Shown piece after piece: positions 41,885-50,507 of a stretch of DNA of 64,000 nt. A model generated the notes under the pieces. That model was not told the origin of the DNA and made no database searches. It saw only the letters and a list, made by a program, of their open reading frames with translations. Both the position numbers and the translations under genes were made by a program. The stretch is taken from NCBI GenBank assembly GCA_041484195.1, contig JBGPHC010000024.1:1-64000 (forward strand), written 5' to 3'. Each line of letters begins with the position of its first letter. Position 1 is the first letter of the stretch. The DNA comes from PSRI01 sp041484195. GTDB lineage: Bacteria > Bacteroidota > Bacteroidia > Chitinophagales > Chitinophagaceae.

Positions 41885-43573
41885 ATGATGAGGCACAAAA
41901 TCTGTTTCGTGATAACTGCCGCCCTTCTGTGCAATATAGTATTGGCACAAACCCTGGATGATGGTAAGAAAGCATTATACTATGAAAGATATATTAGTGC
42001 CAGGTCAACGCTTGAAAAAGTGCTTGCAGCAAATCCGGCCAATCCGGAAGCAGCTTACTGGCTGGGGCAGGCCCTCATTGAATTGAAGGATGTCGCGAGT
42101 GCCAAATCTGTATATCAAAAAGCGCTGCAGGACAGCGGAAGCAATCCATTGCTGCTGGCTGGCATGGGCCATATTGAGTTGCTTGAAACTAAGACTAATG
42201 ATGCCCGTCAAAGATTTGAAACAGCTATCAGTCTCACCAAGGCCAAAGATGTGCAGGTATTGGATGCCGTTGGGCATGCAAACGTGCAGGCGCGTGAAAA
42301 AGGGGATGCCAAATACGCTATTGAAAAATTAACGTTGGCAGTAAGTCTCAAAGGAATGAAGGAACCCCTGGCTTATATCAACCTGGGAGATGCTTATAGA
42401 AATCTGGCAGACGGAGGTGGCGCGGTAACCGCATACCAGTCTGCATTGAGCATAGATCCCAAATACGCTGCCGCCAAATACAAGATTGGAAATATTTACC
42501 GCACACAGGGGCCAACACAGGCTCCGATCTTCCTGAAGAACTATATGGACGCGGTGCAATTAGATCCTGTATATGCCCCGGCCTATTATCAATTGTACAC
42601 CTACTGGTATTTTAAGGATGTGAACAAAGCCAGGGATTTTTTTGCGAAGTACAAGGCCAATACCGACTATACCCCGTCAGTTGAAGCCGAAGAGATCAGC
42701 CTGATCTACGCTTCCGGTGATTTCAAAGGGGCCATTGCCAAAGCAGATGAAAGGTTGCAGAAAGAAGGTGATAAGGCAGACGCCAAGCTCTACCGGGTTA
42801 AAGCATACGCCTATGACCAGATAGGTGATTCCGTGAACGCACTGAAGAATATGGAGCTGTTCTTCGCGAAGGCATCGCCAGAGGATGTGTTGTCGGACAA
42901 CGAAGTGAAAATGGCTGAACTCTCTGCCAAATTCCCCGACAAGACTCAGCAGGCCGATGACTATTTCGCAAAGGCGATTAATATGGACACAGTTTCGGAA
43001 AATAAAATCGGGTACGTGATCAGCGCCATTAATCTCTACAAAAAGCTGGGTCTCCAGGACAAGGTAGCGGAATGGACTAGCAATTTGCTTACCGTCAATC
43101 CCAACTATCGGAAGACCGATTTGTACTATGCGGGATTTGAACAATTCAAGGCCGAGCATTTTACAGTAGCCGATAGTTTGTTTGGCATTTATAAGACTAA
43201 ATATCCCACGGAATATTATGGATACTATTGGAGTTTCCGCAGCAAATGGGCACAGGATAGCACTTTGGAAATGGGCCCTGCAGAACAGGCCATCCCGGAT
43301 TGCCAGAAATTCATTGAACTCGCCGAACAGGAAAAAGATAAATTCGGCAGCCAGTTGAAAGTGGCATATGGATTCATGGCCGGATTTGCTGCAAATGTCA
43401 AAAAAGATTATGCTACCGCAATCACATATCTTGACAAACTCATAGAAATTGATCCCACCAACCAGGATGCCATTAAGAACAGGGATATCCTGAAGAAAGC
43501 GATGAGCCGGCCCCCCGCCAAGTCATCTACAGGATCCGGCAAAGGATCGTCCTCCAAATCAAACTCAAAATGA
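41885..43573 (+). CDS. Exported tetratricopeptide repeat protein
   Basis: I start this at the ATG at 41885 (MMRHKICFVITAALLCNIVL), giving a signal peptide ending LAQ and 562 residues. At least eight TPR-like helix pairs are visible (NPANPEAAYWLGQALIEL, KEPLAYINLGDAYRNLADG, DPKYAAAKYKIGNIYRTQ). The tail is low-complexity (KSSTGSGKGSSSKSNSK). It is a periplasmic scaffold of unknown partner. It begins 53 bases after the PstS-like stop and ends the tonB cluster, before a strong terminator. Confidence 0.82.
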   Translation: MMRHKICFVITAALLCNIVLAQTLDDGKKALYYERYISARSTLEKVLAANPANPEAAYWLGQALIELKDVASAKSVYQKALQDSGSNPLLLAGMGHIELLETKTNDARQRFETAISLTKAKDVQVLDAVGHANVQAREKGDAKYAIEKLTLAVSLKGMKEPLAYINLGDAYRNLADGGGAVTAYQSALSIDPKYAAAKYKIGNIYRTQGPTQAPIFLKNYMDAVQLDPVYAPAYYQLYTYWYFKDVNKARDFFAKYKANTDYTPSVEAEEISLIYASGDFKGAIAKADERLQKEGDKADAKLYRVKAYAYDQIGDSVNALKNMELFFAKASPEDVLSDNEVKMAELSAKFPDKTQQADDYFAKAINMDTVSENKIGYVISAINLYKKLGLQDKVAEWTSNLLTVNPNYRKTDLYYAGFEQFKAEHFTVADSLFGIYKTKYPTEYYGYYWSFRSKWAQDSTLEMGPAEQAIPDCQKFIELAEQEKDKFGSQLKVAYGFMAGFAANVKKDYATAITYLDKLIEIDPTNQDAIKNRDILKKAMSRPPAKSSTGSGKGSSSKSNSK

Positions 43574-43597
43574 GATATGATAAATAGCTAATGAATG

Positions 43598-43630
43598 ATC
43601 CTCCGGAACGCAATCCGGAGGATTTTATTT
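43598..43630 (+). terminator. Rho-independent terminator after the TPR gene
   Basis: ATCCTCCGGA (43598-43607) and TCCGGAGGAT (43614-43623) form a perfect 10-base stem with a 6-base loop, followed by TTTATTTTTT. It closes the tonB cluster before the nuo operon. Confidence 0.88.
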
Positions 43631-43665
43631 TTTATTTAACCGATGGTTATTAAATAGTGCTGCCG

Positions 43666-43673
43666 TATTTTTG
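43666..43673 (+). promoter_or_regulatory. Possible -7 promoter element of the nuo operon
   Basis: TATTTTTG fits TAnnTTTG and lies between the terminator of the upstream gene and nuoA, leaving a leader of about 120 bases. No clear -33 motif was seen. Confidence 0.4.
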
Positions 43674-43798
43674 CAACTCAATCAACATGGGCTGAAGCAG
43701 CCATTCCGGGAATCATCCGTTCAGGATGAAATTTAGGAGAGCATTATTATAAGCCTGGTTGTGCTATCTGACCATTGAAAGGCAAAATATTGGGTGAA

Positions 43799-44215
43799 AT
43801 GATTCATTATTTCATACTTCAGGCGGGTCCGGTTTCCTCAGTAAGTGATGCGAATAATTCTTCCAATTATTTTCCGATCGCGATACAATTAATTTTCGCC
43901 ATTGCATTTGTGGCGGTCATGATGGCCGTAACACATTGGCTGGGGCCCAAACGCGCGACGGATGAAAAGCTTGAAAATTTTGAGAGCGGTATTGAGATCA
44001 GGGGCAATGCAAGGCAACCCATGGCCGTTAAGTATTTCCTGGTGGCAATCCTGTTCGTGTTATTCGATGTTGAAGTAATCTTCTTTTATCCATATGCGGT
44101 CAATTTCAGAGAATTGGGATGGGAGGGATTCATGGCCGTGCTGATGTTTGTGGGATTTTTTCTTGCCGGCTTTTACTATATATTCAAAAAAGGCGCCCTG
44201 AACTGGGAAGACTGA
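43799..44215 (+). CDS. nuoA: NADH-quinone oxidoreductase subunit A
   Basis: I start this at the ATG at 43799 (MIHYFILQAG), giving 138 residues; the open frame begins at an upstream TTG. Three membrane helices are visible. The conserved loop is KLENFESGIEIRGNARQPMA (the usual YECG is replaced by FESG), followed by KYFLVAILFVLFDVEVIFFY. NuoA is a small membrane subunit near the quinone channel. It opens the 14-gene nuo operon. Confidence 0.92.
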   Translation: MIHYFILQAGPVSSVSDANNSSNYFPIAIQLIFAIAFVAVMMAVTHWLGPKRATDEKLENFESGIEIRGNARQPMAVKYFLVAILFVLFDVEVIFFYPYAVNFRELGWEGFMAVLMFVGFFLAGFYYIFKKGALNWED

Positions 44216-44364
44216 TATCATGTCATTTTCTGATCTGCCAAAACCAGGAGCCCTGATTAAATCCGCAACAAGAGAAGATCAGCGATTGTTATTAATTTGA
44301 TTCTTATTGTGCATGAAATTATTTGTCTTTCCGTTCAACCGGAAAGATTTTGGAGGTTATAATT

Positions 44365-44955
44365 ATGTCACGTCCCGTAAGATTTAATATTCACCCGAAG
44401 GAAGCTGATATGAAAGGTCATATCAGTATGGTTGACGCGCCTGATGGATACACGGGGGAAGGATTTTTCACCACCAAACTTGGTGATGTGGTGGGACTGG
44501 CCCGAAAGAATTCCCTTTGGCCGCTTCCGTTTGCCACTTCCTGTTGCGGTATAGAATTCATGGCTACCATGGGTGCTCATTACGATATCGGAAGGTTTGG
44601 CGCCGAAAGGGTGGCATTCACACCGCGGCAATGCGATTTGCTGATGGTAATGGGTACGATCGCTAAGAAAATGGGTCCAATACTTAAACAGGTTTATTTG
44701 CAGATGGCGGAACCCCGCTGGGTTTTGGCAATGGGGGCCTGCGCATCAAGCGGAGGCATATTCGACACTTATTCTGTATTGCAGGGGATTGACCAGATCA
44801 TCCCTGTTGATGTTTATATTCCCGGATGTCCGCCAAGACCGGAAGGAGTTCTGGAAGGAATCATGAGCATTCAAAAATTGGTGGGACAGGAAAGTATCAG
44901 AAGGAGAAACAGCGAACGGTACAAGGAATTGATGCAGAGTTATTATATACAATAA
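44365..44955 (+). CDS. nuoB: NADH-quinone oxidoreductase subunit B
   Basis: I start this at the ATG at 44365 (MSRPVRFNIHPKEADMKGHI), giving 196 residues. The N2 [4Fe-4S] cluster ligands are present: FATSCCGIEF with two adjacent Cys, then MGACASSGG and IPGCPPRPE. NuoB carries electrons to quinone in the peripheral arm. It lies about 150 bases after nuoA, a wider gap than is usual inside the operon, and no promoter was found in it. Confidence 0.96.
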   Translation: MSRPVRFNIHPKEADMKGHISMVDAPDGYTGEGFFTTKLGDVVGLARKNSLWPLPFATSCCGIEFMATMGAHYDIGRFGAERVAFTPRQCDLLMVMGTIAKKMGPILKQVYLQMAEPRWVLAMGACASSGGIFDTYSVLQGIDQIIPVDVYIPGCPPRPEGVLEGIMSIQKLVGQESIRRRNSERYKELMQSYYIQ

Positions 44956-45001
44956 ACGCTACCGCTTTGAAAATTATGGTGCAGAATTCAGAATTTGCAA
45001 T

Positions 45002-45520
45002 ATGGCTTTGACAAACGAATACATCAGGCAACGACTAGAAGAAAAATTCGGGGAACAGGTGTCGGATTTCGAAGAGCCTTATGGTATGCTGACGTTCGAA
45101 ACGCCGAAGGATAATAATCTGAAAGTCCTGCAATTCCTTTTCGATGACCCCGAACTGAATTTCCAATTTCTTACCGATCTGCAGGCTGTGCATTATCCTG
45201 ATAAAAAAGGCAGGGAACTGGCGGTTGTGTATCACCTGCATAACCTGCGGGATAATGTGCGCATACGCTTCAAGATATTTACCGACATCGAAAAGCCCCA
45301 TGTGTTCACGGCGACTCAGCTATACGCCTCTTCCAATTGGATGGAGCGCGAAACTTATGATTTTTTTGGGGTCAATTTTATAGGTCATCCCAACCTGATA
45401 AGGGTTTTGAATGTGGATGAAATGGATTATTTCCCCATGCGCAAGGAATTTCCACTGGAAGACCAGAGCAGATTGGATAAAGACGATGAGATGTTTGGAA
45501 GAGGAGGGAGTATCATTTGA
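45002..45520 (+). CDS. nuoC: NADH-quinone oxidoreductase subunit C
   Basis: The 172-residue protein has the 30-kDa subunit signature (ERETYDFFGVNFIGHPNLIR, then MRKEFPLEDQSRLDKDDEMF). NuoC sits in the peripheral arm beside NuoD, and the two are separate genes here, unlike the fused NuoCD of Escherichia coli. It begins 46 bases after nuoB and is followed by a gap of 145 bases without a gene. Confidence 0.94.
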   Translation: MALTNEYIRQRLEEKFGEQVSDFEEPYGMLTFETPKDNNLKVLQFLFDDPELNFQFLTDLQAVHYPDKKGRELAVVYHLHNLRDNVRIRFKIFTDIEKPHVFTATQLYASSNWMERETYDFFGVNFIGHPNLIRVLNVDEMDYFPMRKEFPLEDQSRLDKDDEMFGRGGSII

Positions 45521-45665
45521 TCATCATATTTGAAAGAAGAAAATAAACTGATGTGGAAATTAAAAATGCTGGTATATGGGACGCGGGAAATTACACAGAT
45601 AGATTGAAGCCGGCATCCATCACACAATCTTATGGCTTGCGGCGGATAGCTAAAAGTTTGGGACT

Positions 45666-46886
45666 ATGAGCGAAAATCTAAGACTACCTGAAGGATCGAT
45701 AGAGCGACAAACAACTACACTCAACCTGGGTCCGACCCACCCGGCTACCCATGGTGTCTTTCAAAATATTGTGGAACTCGATGGAGAAAAAATCGTTGAC
45801 GCAGTTTCTACAGTCGGGTATATTCACAGGGCTTTTGAAAAACTCGCGGAGCGCAGACCGCTCTACCAGATTACCACGCTCACCGATCGCTTGAATTATT
45901 GCTCGAGCCCAATCAACAATATGGGATGGCATCTCACCTGTGAAAAATTATTGAATGTGAAGACACCTAAGAGGGTGGATTATCTCAGGGTGATCATCAT
46001 GGAACTGGCGCGCATATCCGATCACCTGATCTGCAATTCCATTGTGGGTGTGGATGCCGGCGCTTACACCGGCTTTCTCTACGTGATGCAATACCGTGAA
46101 CTTATTTATGAGATTTACGAGGAGGTCTGCGGTTCGAGGCTCACCACAAATATTGGAAGGATCGGCGGTTTCGAAAGAAATTTTACCGATACCGCATTTC
46201 AAAAGCTTGAGAAATTCCAGCGCGAATATCCAAGAGTGCTCAGGGAATTTGAAAATCTGTTCACCAGGAACAGGATCTTCATGGATCGTACGATCGGGGT
46301 TGGCCCCATCAGCGCGGAGAGGGCCTTGAATTATGGCTTCACCGGTCCGAACCTGAGAGCGGCTGGTGTGGATTATGACGTGAGGGTGCATAGTCCTTAC
46401 AGCAGTTACGAAGATTTTGATTTTACTGTTCCGGTGGGTAATACCGGCGATTGTTACGATCGCTTCCTGGTGCGCAATCAGGAAATGTGGCAGTCACTCA
46501 GGATCATTGACCAGGCCTATAAAAAAGTGCAGGAATTCAAAGGCGCCGAAGCAGAAGTGTTTCACGCCGATGCCCCGGAGTATTACCTGCCTCCTAAAGC
46601 CGATGTGTACACGAAGATGGAAGCTTTGATCTGGCATTTTAAGATCATTATGGGAGAGACGGAAATTCCAAAGGGAGAGGTCTATTTCAGCGTGGAAGGT
46701 GGCAATGGTGAATTGGGATTTTATCTTATCAGTGATGGAGGACGCACGCCTTATCGCCTTCATTTCCGGAGGCCTTGTTTCATCTATTACCAAGCCTATC
46801 CCGAACTCATCAGGGGCAGCATGCTGAGTGACGCGATAGTCACCATGAGCAGCTTGAACCTGATAGCGGGAGAGATGGACGCCTGA
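45666..46886 (+). CDS. nuoD: NADH-quinone oxidoreductase subunit D
   Basis: The 406-residue protein is typical of the 49-kDa subunit: LNLGPTHPATHGVFQNIVEL with the quinone-site His, then GYIHRAFEKLAERRPLYQIT, DRLNYCSSPINNMGWHL and GGNGELGFYLISDGGRTPYR. Together with NuoB it forms the quinone-reduction site at the membrane interface. It is encoded apart from nuoC. Confidence 0.96.
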   Translation: MSENLRLPEGSIERQTTTLNLGPTHPATHGVFQNIVELDGEKIVDAVSTVGYIHRAFEKLAERRPLYQITTLTDRLNYCSSPINNMGWHLTCEKLLNVKTPKRVDYLRVIIMELARISDHLICNSIVGVDAGAYTGFLYVMQYRELIYEIYEEVCGSRLTTNIGRIGGFERNFTDTAFQKLEKFQREYPRVLREFENLFTRNRIFMDRTIGVGPISAERALNYGFTGPNLRAAGVDYDVRVHSPYSSYEDFDFTVPVGNTGDCYDRFLVRNQEMWQSLRIIDQAYKKVQEFKGAEAEVFHADAPEYYLPPKADVYTKMEALIWHFKIIMGETEIPKGEVYFSVEGGNGELGFYLISDGGRTPYRLHFRRPCFIYYQAYPELIRGSMLSDAIVTMSSLNLIAGEMDA

Positions 46887-46944
46887 TCCGGAAAATTAAT
46901 GACCGGGATAATATCCGGCAAACTAAATAAAGAATTGACTATAC

Positions 46945-47442
46945 ATGGTTCATTTTCCTGAAAATACCGTCAAAAAAGTGCAGGAGATCATCGCGCGTTA
47001 TCCTGAGGGTAAACAAAAGAGTGCCGTGCTGCCGGTATTACACCTGGCGCAGGAGGAATTCGGCTGGCTGAGCGTGGAGGCGATGGACTATGTAGCTTCC
47101 ATCTTGAAGCTGGAACCCATCGAAGTGTACGAAGTGGCTACCTTCTATTCCATGTACAATCTCGATCCCGTAGGAAAGTTTGTGTTTGAAGTCTGCCAGA
47201 CGGGCCCCTGTATGCTCAGGGGAAGTGATGATATCATTTCATATATCAGTCAGAAATTGGGGATCAAACCCGGTGAAACAACGCCGGATGGCATGTTCAC
47301 GCTGAAAACAGTGGAATGCCTGGGAGCCTGCGGCTATGCGCCACTGTTGCAGTTTGGCAAGCATTACAGAGAGCATCTCACCAGGGAAAAAGTGGATGCG
47401 CTCATAGATGAATGTAAAAAGAACTCGGGCGCATTGAACTGA
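46945..47442 (+). CDS. nuoE: NADH-quinone oxidoreductase subunit E
   Basis: The 165-residue protein has the [2Fe-2S] ligands of the 24-kDa subunit: VCQTGPCMLRGSDDI and KTVECLGACGYAPLLQFGKH, four Cys in the expected spacing. The N-terminal helical part (YPEGKQKSAVLPVLHLAQEE, then EFGWLSVEAMDYVA) is typical. NuoE pairs with NuoF and NuoG in the NADH-oxidising module. Only here is an unrelated gene (the VOC protein) placed before nuoF. Confidence 0.95.
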   Translation: MVHFPENTVKKVQEIIARYPEGKQKSAVLPVLHLAQEEFGWLSVEAMDYVASILKLEPIEVYEVATFYSMYNLDPVGKFVFEVCQTGPCMLRGSDDIISYISQKLGIKPGETTPDGMFTLKTVECLGACGYAPLLQFGKHYREHLTREKVDALIDECKKNSGALN

Positions 47443-47474
47443 GGTTCCGAAAGAAATGTAAAAAAAATATTGAC

Positions 47475-47882
47475 ATGACATTGACACCTTATATAGTATT
47501 CAATGGCCGTTGTGAGGGAGCACTCCAATTTTATGCAAGGGTATTGAATGGTGAAATAAAGAGCCTGATGCGATATGAGAATTCCCCCGCGGAGGCGATG
47601 GCCAAAGACAAACAAAATATCATTCATGCCAGTTTTGCCGCACCCGGTGTGGGTTTCATGGCTTCGGACGCAGGCAAGGGCGGACCGGAAGCAAGCGATA
47701 GCGGCATGATACATCTGAGTCTTAATTTCGACGAAGTGGCCGATCTGGAGAAGACCTTTGGGAAATTATCCGATGGAGCCAGGATCACGATGCCCCTGCA
47801 GGAAACTTTCTGGGGCGCCAAATTTGGAATGTTGCAGGATAAATTTGGCGTTAACTGGATGCTCAATTGCGAAAAAAAATAA
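47475..47882 (+). CDS. VOC-family (PhnB/glyoxalase-like) protein inside the nuo operon
   Basis: The 135-residue protein starts MTLTPYIVFNGRCEGALQFY, a PhnB-like VOC opening. A second half-barrel lies at MIHLSLNFDEVADLEKTFGK, and the end is WGAKFGMLQDKFGVNWMLNC, as in PhnB-like proteins. The metal and substrate are not clear from sequence. It lies 32 bases after nuoE and 38 before nuoF on the same strand, so it should be cotranscribed with complex I. Whether it serves complex I is unknown. Confidence 0.88.
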   Translation: MTLTPYIVFNGRCEGALQFYARVLNGEIKSLMRYENSPAEAMAKDKQNIIHASFAAPGVGFMASDAGKGGPEASDSGMIHLSLNFDEVADLEKTFGKLSDGARITMPLQETFWGAKFGMLQDKFGVNWMLNCEKK

Positions 47883-47920
47883 TATTACGGGTACTCATGG
47901 TTTGACCCGTATAAAATAAT

Positions 47921-49276
47921 ATGAGCAGAAAATTACTTTTGGAAAAAGCGCATGTGGAAGGCATCCGCAATTACGATGTGTACCGTCGTGAGGGCGGCTA
48001 CCGCAGTGTTGAAAAGGCCTTGAAATCAATGGCCCCCGATCAGATCACGGATGAAGTGAAGAAAAGCGGGCTTCGCGGCCGTGGTGGCGCCGGATTTCCA
48101 ACCGGCCTCAAATGGAGTTTCCTGGCCAAGCCCGCGGGAGTGCCGCGTTACCTCATTTGTAATGCTGATGAATCAGAGCCGGGAACTTTCAAGGATCGCT
48201 ACCTGATGGAATTTATTCCTCACCTGCTCATCGAAGGACTCATCGTAGCTTCCTATGCATTGGGAAGTAATCGCACCTATATTTATATAAGAGGAGAATA
48301 CGCTTGGATTGTAGATATTCTTGAGCAGGCCATCGCGGAAGCAAAAGCGAATGGATGGCTGGGGCAGAATATTCTGGGTACCGGATTCAATTGCGAGATA
48401 TATGTCCATCCCGGTGCGGGCGCCTATATATGCGGAGAGGAAACCGCATTGATTGAATCCCTGGAAGGGAAGAGAGGCAACCCCAGAATCAAACCACCTT
48501 TCCCGGCAGTGAAAGGGCTATGGGACTGTCCTACTGTGGTGAATAATGTGGAAACTTTGGCGGCAGTGGTCCCCATCATCAACCTGGGTGCCGAAGAATA
48601 TCTGAAAATAGGCATAGGAAAATCCACGGGTACCAAGCTTATCAGCGCCTGTGGCAATATCAACAAGCCGGGCGTTTATGAAATTGAGATGAATATTTCT
48701 GTGGAAGAATTCATTTACAGTGAAGAATATTGCGGCGGTATTGCCGGGGGAAAAAGACTGAAAGCCTGCATACCCGGAGGTTCATCGGTTCCCATACTTC
48801 CCGCCAATCTTTTGCTGAAGACCGCTAAGGGTGAAACGCGGTGTATGAATTATGAAAGCCTGAGTGACGGAGGCTTTGCTACAGGGAGCATGATGGGAAG
48901 TGGAGGCTTCATCATTCTCGATGAAGACCAATGCGTGGTGCGGCATACTTTCACGCTCGCGCATTTCTATCGTCATGAAAGTTGCGGACAGTGTTCCCCC
49001 TGCCGTGAAGGAACAGGATGGATGGAAAGGATACTGAAGAATATTGAATATGGAAAAGGCAAGATGAGTGATATTGACCTGCTTTGGGATGTACAGAGAA
49101 AGATCGAAGGTAATACAATCTGCCCCCTGGGTGACGCGGCGGCATGGCCTGTAGCCGCAGCGATACGTCATTTCAGGGACGAGTTTGAATGGCATGTGCT
49201 GAATCCTGAGGAATGTTTGAAAAGAAATTACGGACTCGCGCACTATGCTGATCCCAGAACTTCGGCAGTAGCCTGA
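47921..49276 (+). CDS. nuoF: NADH-quinone oxidoreductase subunit F
   Basis: The 451-residue protein holds the NADH and FMN site (LRGRGGAGFPTGLKWSFLAK, then YLICNADESEPGTFKDRYLM and AYICGEETALIESLEGKRGN). The N3 cluster ligands ESCGQCSPCREGTGWM plus CPLGDAAAW complete it. It takes hydride from NADH and passes electrons to NuoE and NuoG. The length is normal. Confidence 0.96.
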   Translation: MSRKLLLEKAHVEGIRNYDVYRREGGYRSVEKALKSMAPDQITDEVKKSGLRGRGGAGFPTGLKWSFLAKPAGVPRYLICNADESEPGTFKDRYLMEFIPHLLIEGLIVASYALGSNRTYIYIRGEYAWIVDILEQAIAEAKANGWLGQNILGTGFNCEIYVHPGAGAYICGEETALIESLEGKRGNPRIKPPFPAVKGLWDCPTVVNNVETLAAVVPIINLGAEEYLKIGIGKSTGTKLISACGNINKPGVYEIEMNISVEEFIYSEEYCGGIAGGKRLKACIPGGSSVPILPANLLLKTAKGETRCMNYESLSDGGFATGSMMGSGGFIILDEDQCVVRHTFTLAHFYRHESCGQCSPCREGTGWMERILKNIEYGKGKMSDIDLLWDVQRKIEGNTICPLGDAAAWPVAAAIRHFRDEFEWHVLNPEECLKRNYGLAHYADPRTSAVA

Positions 49277-49354
49277 TCGTCGGGTCAAATGCCGAACCTG
49301 TTTGAATAAATTGATTGAAGAGATATGTGTATTGGCGGACTGAAATTTTAAGTT

Positions 49355-50476
49355 ATGGCTGAAGAAAAGAAATTATTCAAAGTAACCATTGATAATATCA
49401 CCATCGAAGTGGAGCCGGGAACTACGATCCTGAATGCTGCCAGGATGATTGGCAGCCAGGTGACACCACCCGCGATGTGTTATTATTCAAAATTGCAGGG
49501 AAGCGGCGGAAAATGCCGGACCTGCCTGGTGGAGGTGGCTGCAGGTTCTACGGCAGACCCCCGTCCCATGCCCAAACTGGTTGCCTCCTGCCGTACTACG
49601 GTGATGGATGGAATGGTGGTGAAAAATACCACGAGCGAAAAAGTATTGGACGCGAGAGCCGGCGTAGTGGAATTCCTCTTGATCAATCATCCTCTTGATT
49701 GCCCGATCTGCGACCAGGCCGGTGAATGTGATTTGCAGGACCTGAGTTATGCCCATGGTTCGGAAGGCACAAGATTTGAATTTCAAAAAAGGTTATTCGA
49801 AAAACATGACCTGGGGCCCTATATCCAGTTGCATATGACCCGTTGCATACTCTGTTACCGTTGTGTGTATGTGGCCGATCAACTCACCAACAAGCGAGTG
49901 CACGGTGTTTTGGATCGCGGGGAACGCTCTGAAATTGCCACCTATATTGAAAAGGCGCTCGACAATGATTTTATTGGGAATGTGATTGACGTTTGCCCGG
50001 TTGGGGCTCTCACCGACAAGACCTTCCGATTCAAGAATCGTGTATGGTTTACCAAACCGGTGGATGCGCATCGCCATTGCAGCAAATGCTGCGGCCGCGT
50101 CAGGTTGTGGCTGCGTGGTGACGAAGTGTTGCGCGTGACTACACGAAGAGACCAATGGGGTGAAGTGGAGTCCCTTCCCGATGGAAAGCCGGCTTGGATT
50201 TGCAACGAATGCAGGTTCGAGAAAAAGCATATCAGTGACTGGGAAATAGATGGGCCCACCAGGATCAACCGCCATTCGGTGATTTCGCAGGGGCATTATC
50301 TTGACCAGGTAATTCCCAATGATCCGCTGGTAAAACTGATGCATGGAAACAAACCCCGTTTGCTGTTGGATATCCACAGTGTGAGTGAAGTCAATAAACC
50401 CGGCATCGACCTTGCCGCATTGCCCGGGCCGCCTACAAGTAAAGTGTACGATGAGGGAAATGACAAGAAAGAATAA
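49355..50476 (+). CDS. nuoG: NADH-quinone oxidoreductase subunit G, short form
   Basis: The 373-residue protein has the ferredoxin-like [2Fe-2S] domain (AMCYYSKLQGSGGKCRTCLV), the His-Cys3 cluster (HPLDCPICDQAGECDLQDLS) and the N4/N5 cluster ligands (HMTRCILCYRCVYV, VIDVCPVGALTDK). A later CxxC set follows (HRHCSKCCGRVRL, WICNECRFEK). The molybdopterin-like C-terminal domain of 900-residue NuoG proteins is absent. Bacteroidota NuoG is commonly short, so this is not a truncation by mutation. Electron-carrying parts are complete. Confidence 0.92.
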   Translation: MAEEKKLFKVTIDNITIEVEPGTTILNAARMIGSQVTPPAMCYYSKLQGSGGKCRTCLVEVAAGSTADPRPMPKLVASCRTTVMDGMVVKNTTSEKVLDARAGVVEFLLINHPLDCPICDQAGECDLQDLSYAHGSEGTRFEFQKRLFEKHDLGPYIQLHMTRCILCYRCVYVADQLTNKRVHGVLDRGERSEIATYIEKALDNDFIGNVIDVCPVGALTDKTFRFKNRVWFTKPVDAHRHCSKCCGRVRLWLRGDEVLRVTTRRDQWGEVESLPDGKPAWICNECRFEKKHISDWEIDGPTRINRHSVISQGHYLDQVIPNDPLVKLMHGNKPRLLLDIHSVSEVNKPGIDLAALPGPPTSKVYDEGNDKKE

Positions 50477-50507
50477 GCTGGAAATTGCAATCTGAAAGAA
50501 TGCTTTT

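Noticed and set aside
49355..50476. NuoG as a truncated or broken gene
   Set aside because: All cluster-binding motifs are present, the stop is followed by nuoH at normal spacing, and short NuoG proteins are usual in this phylum.
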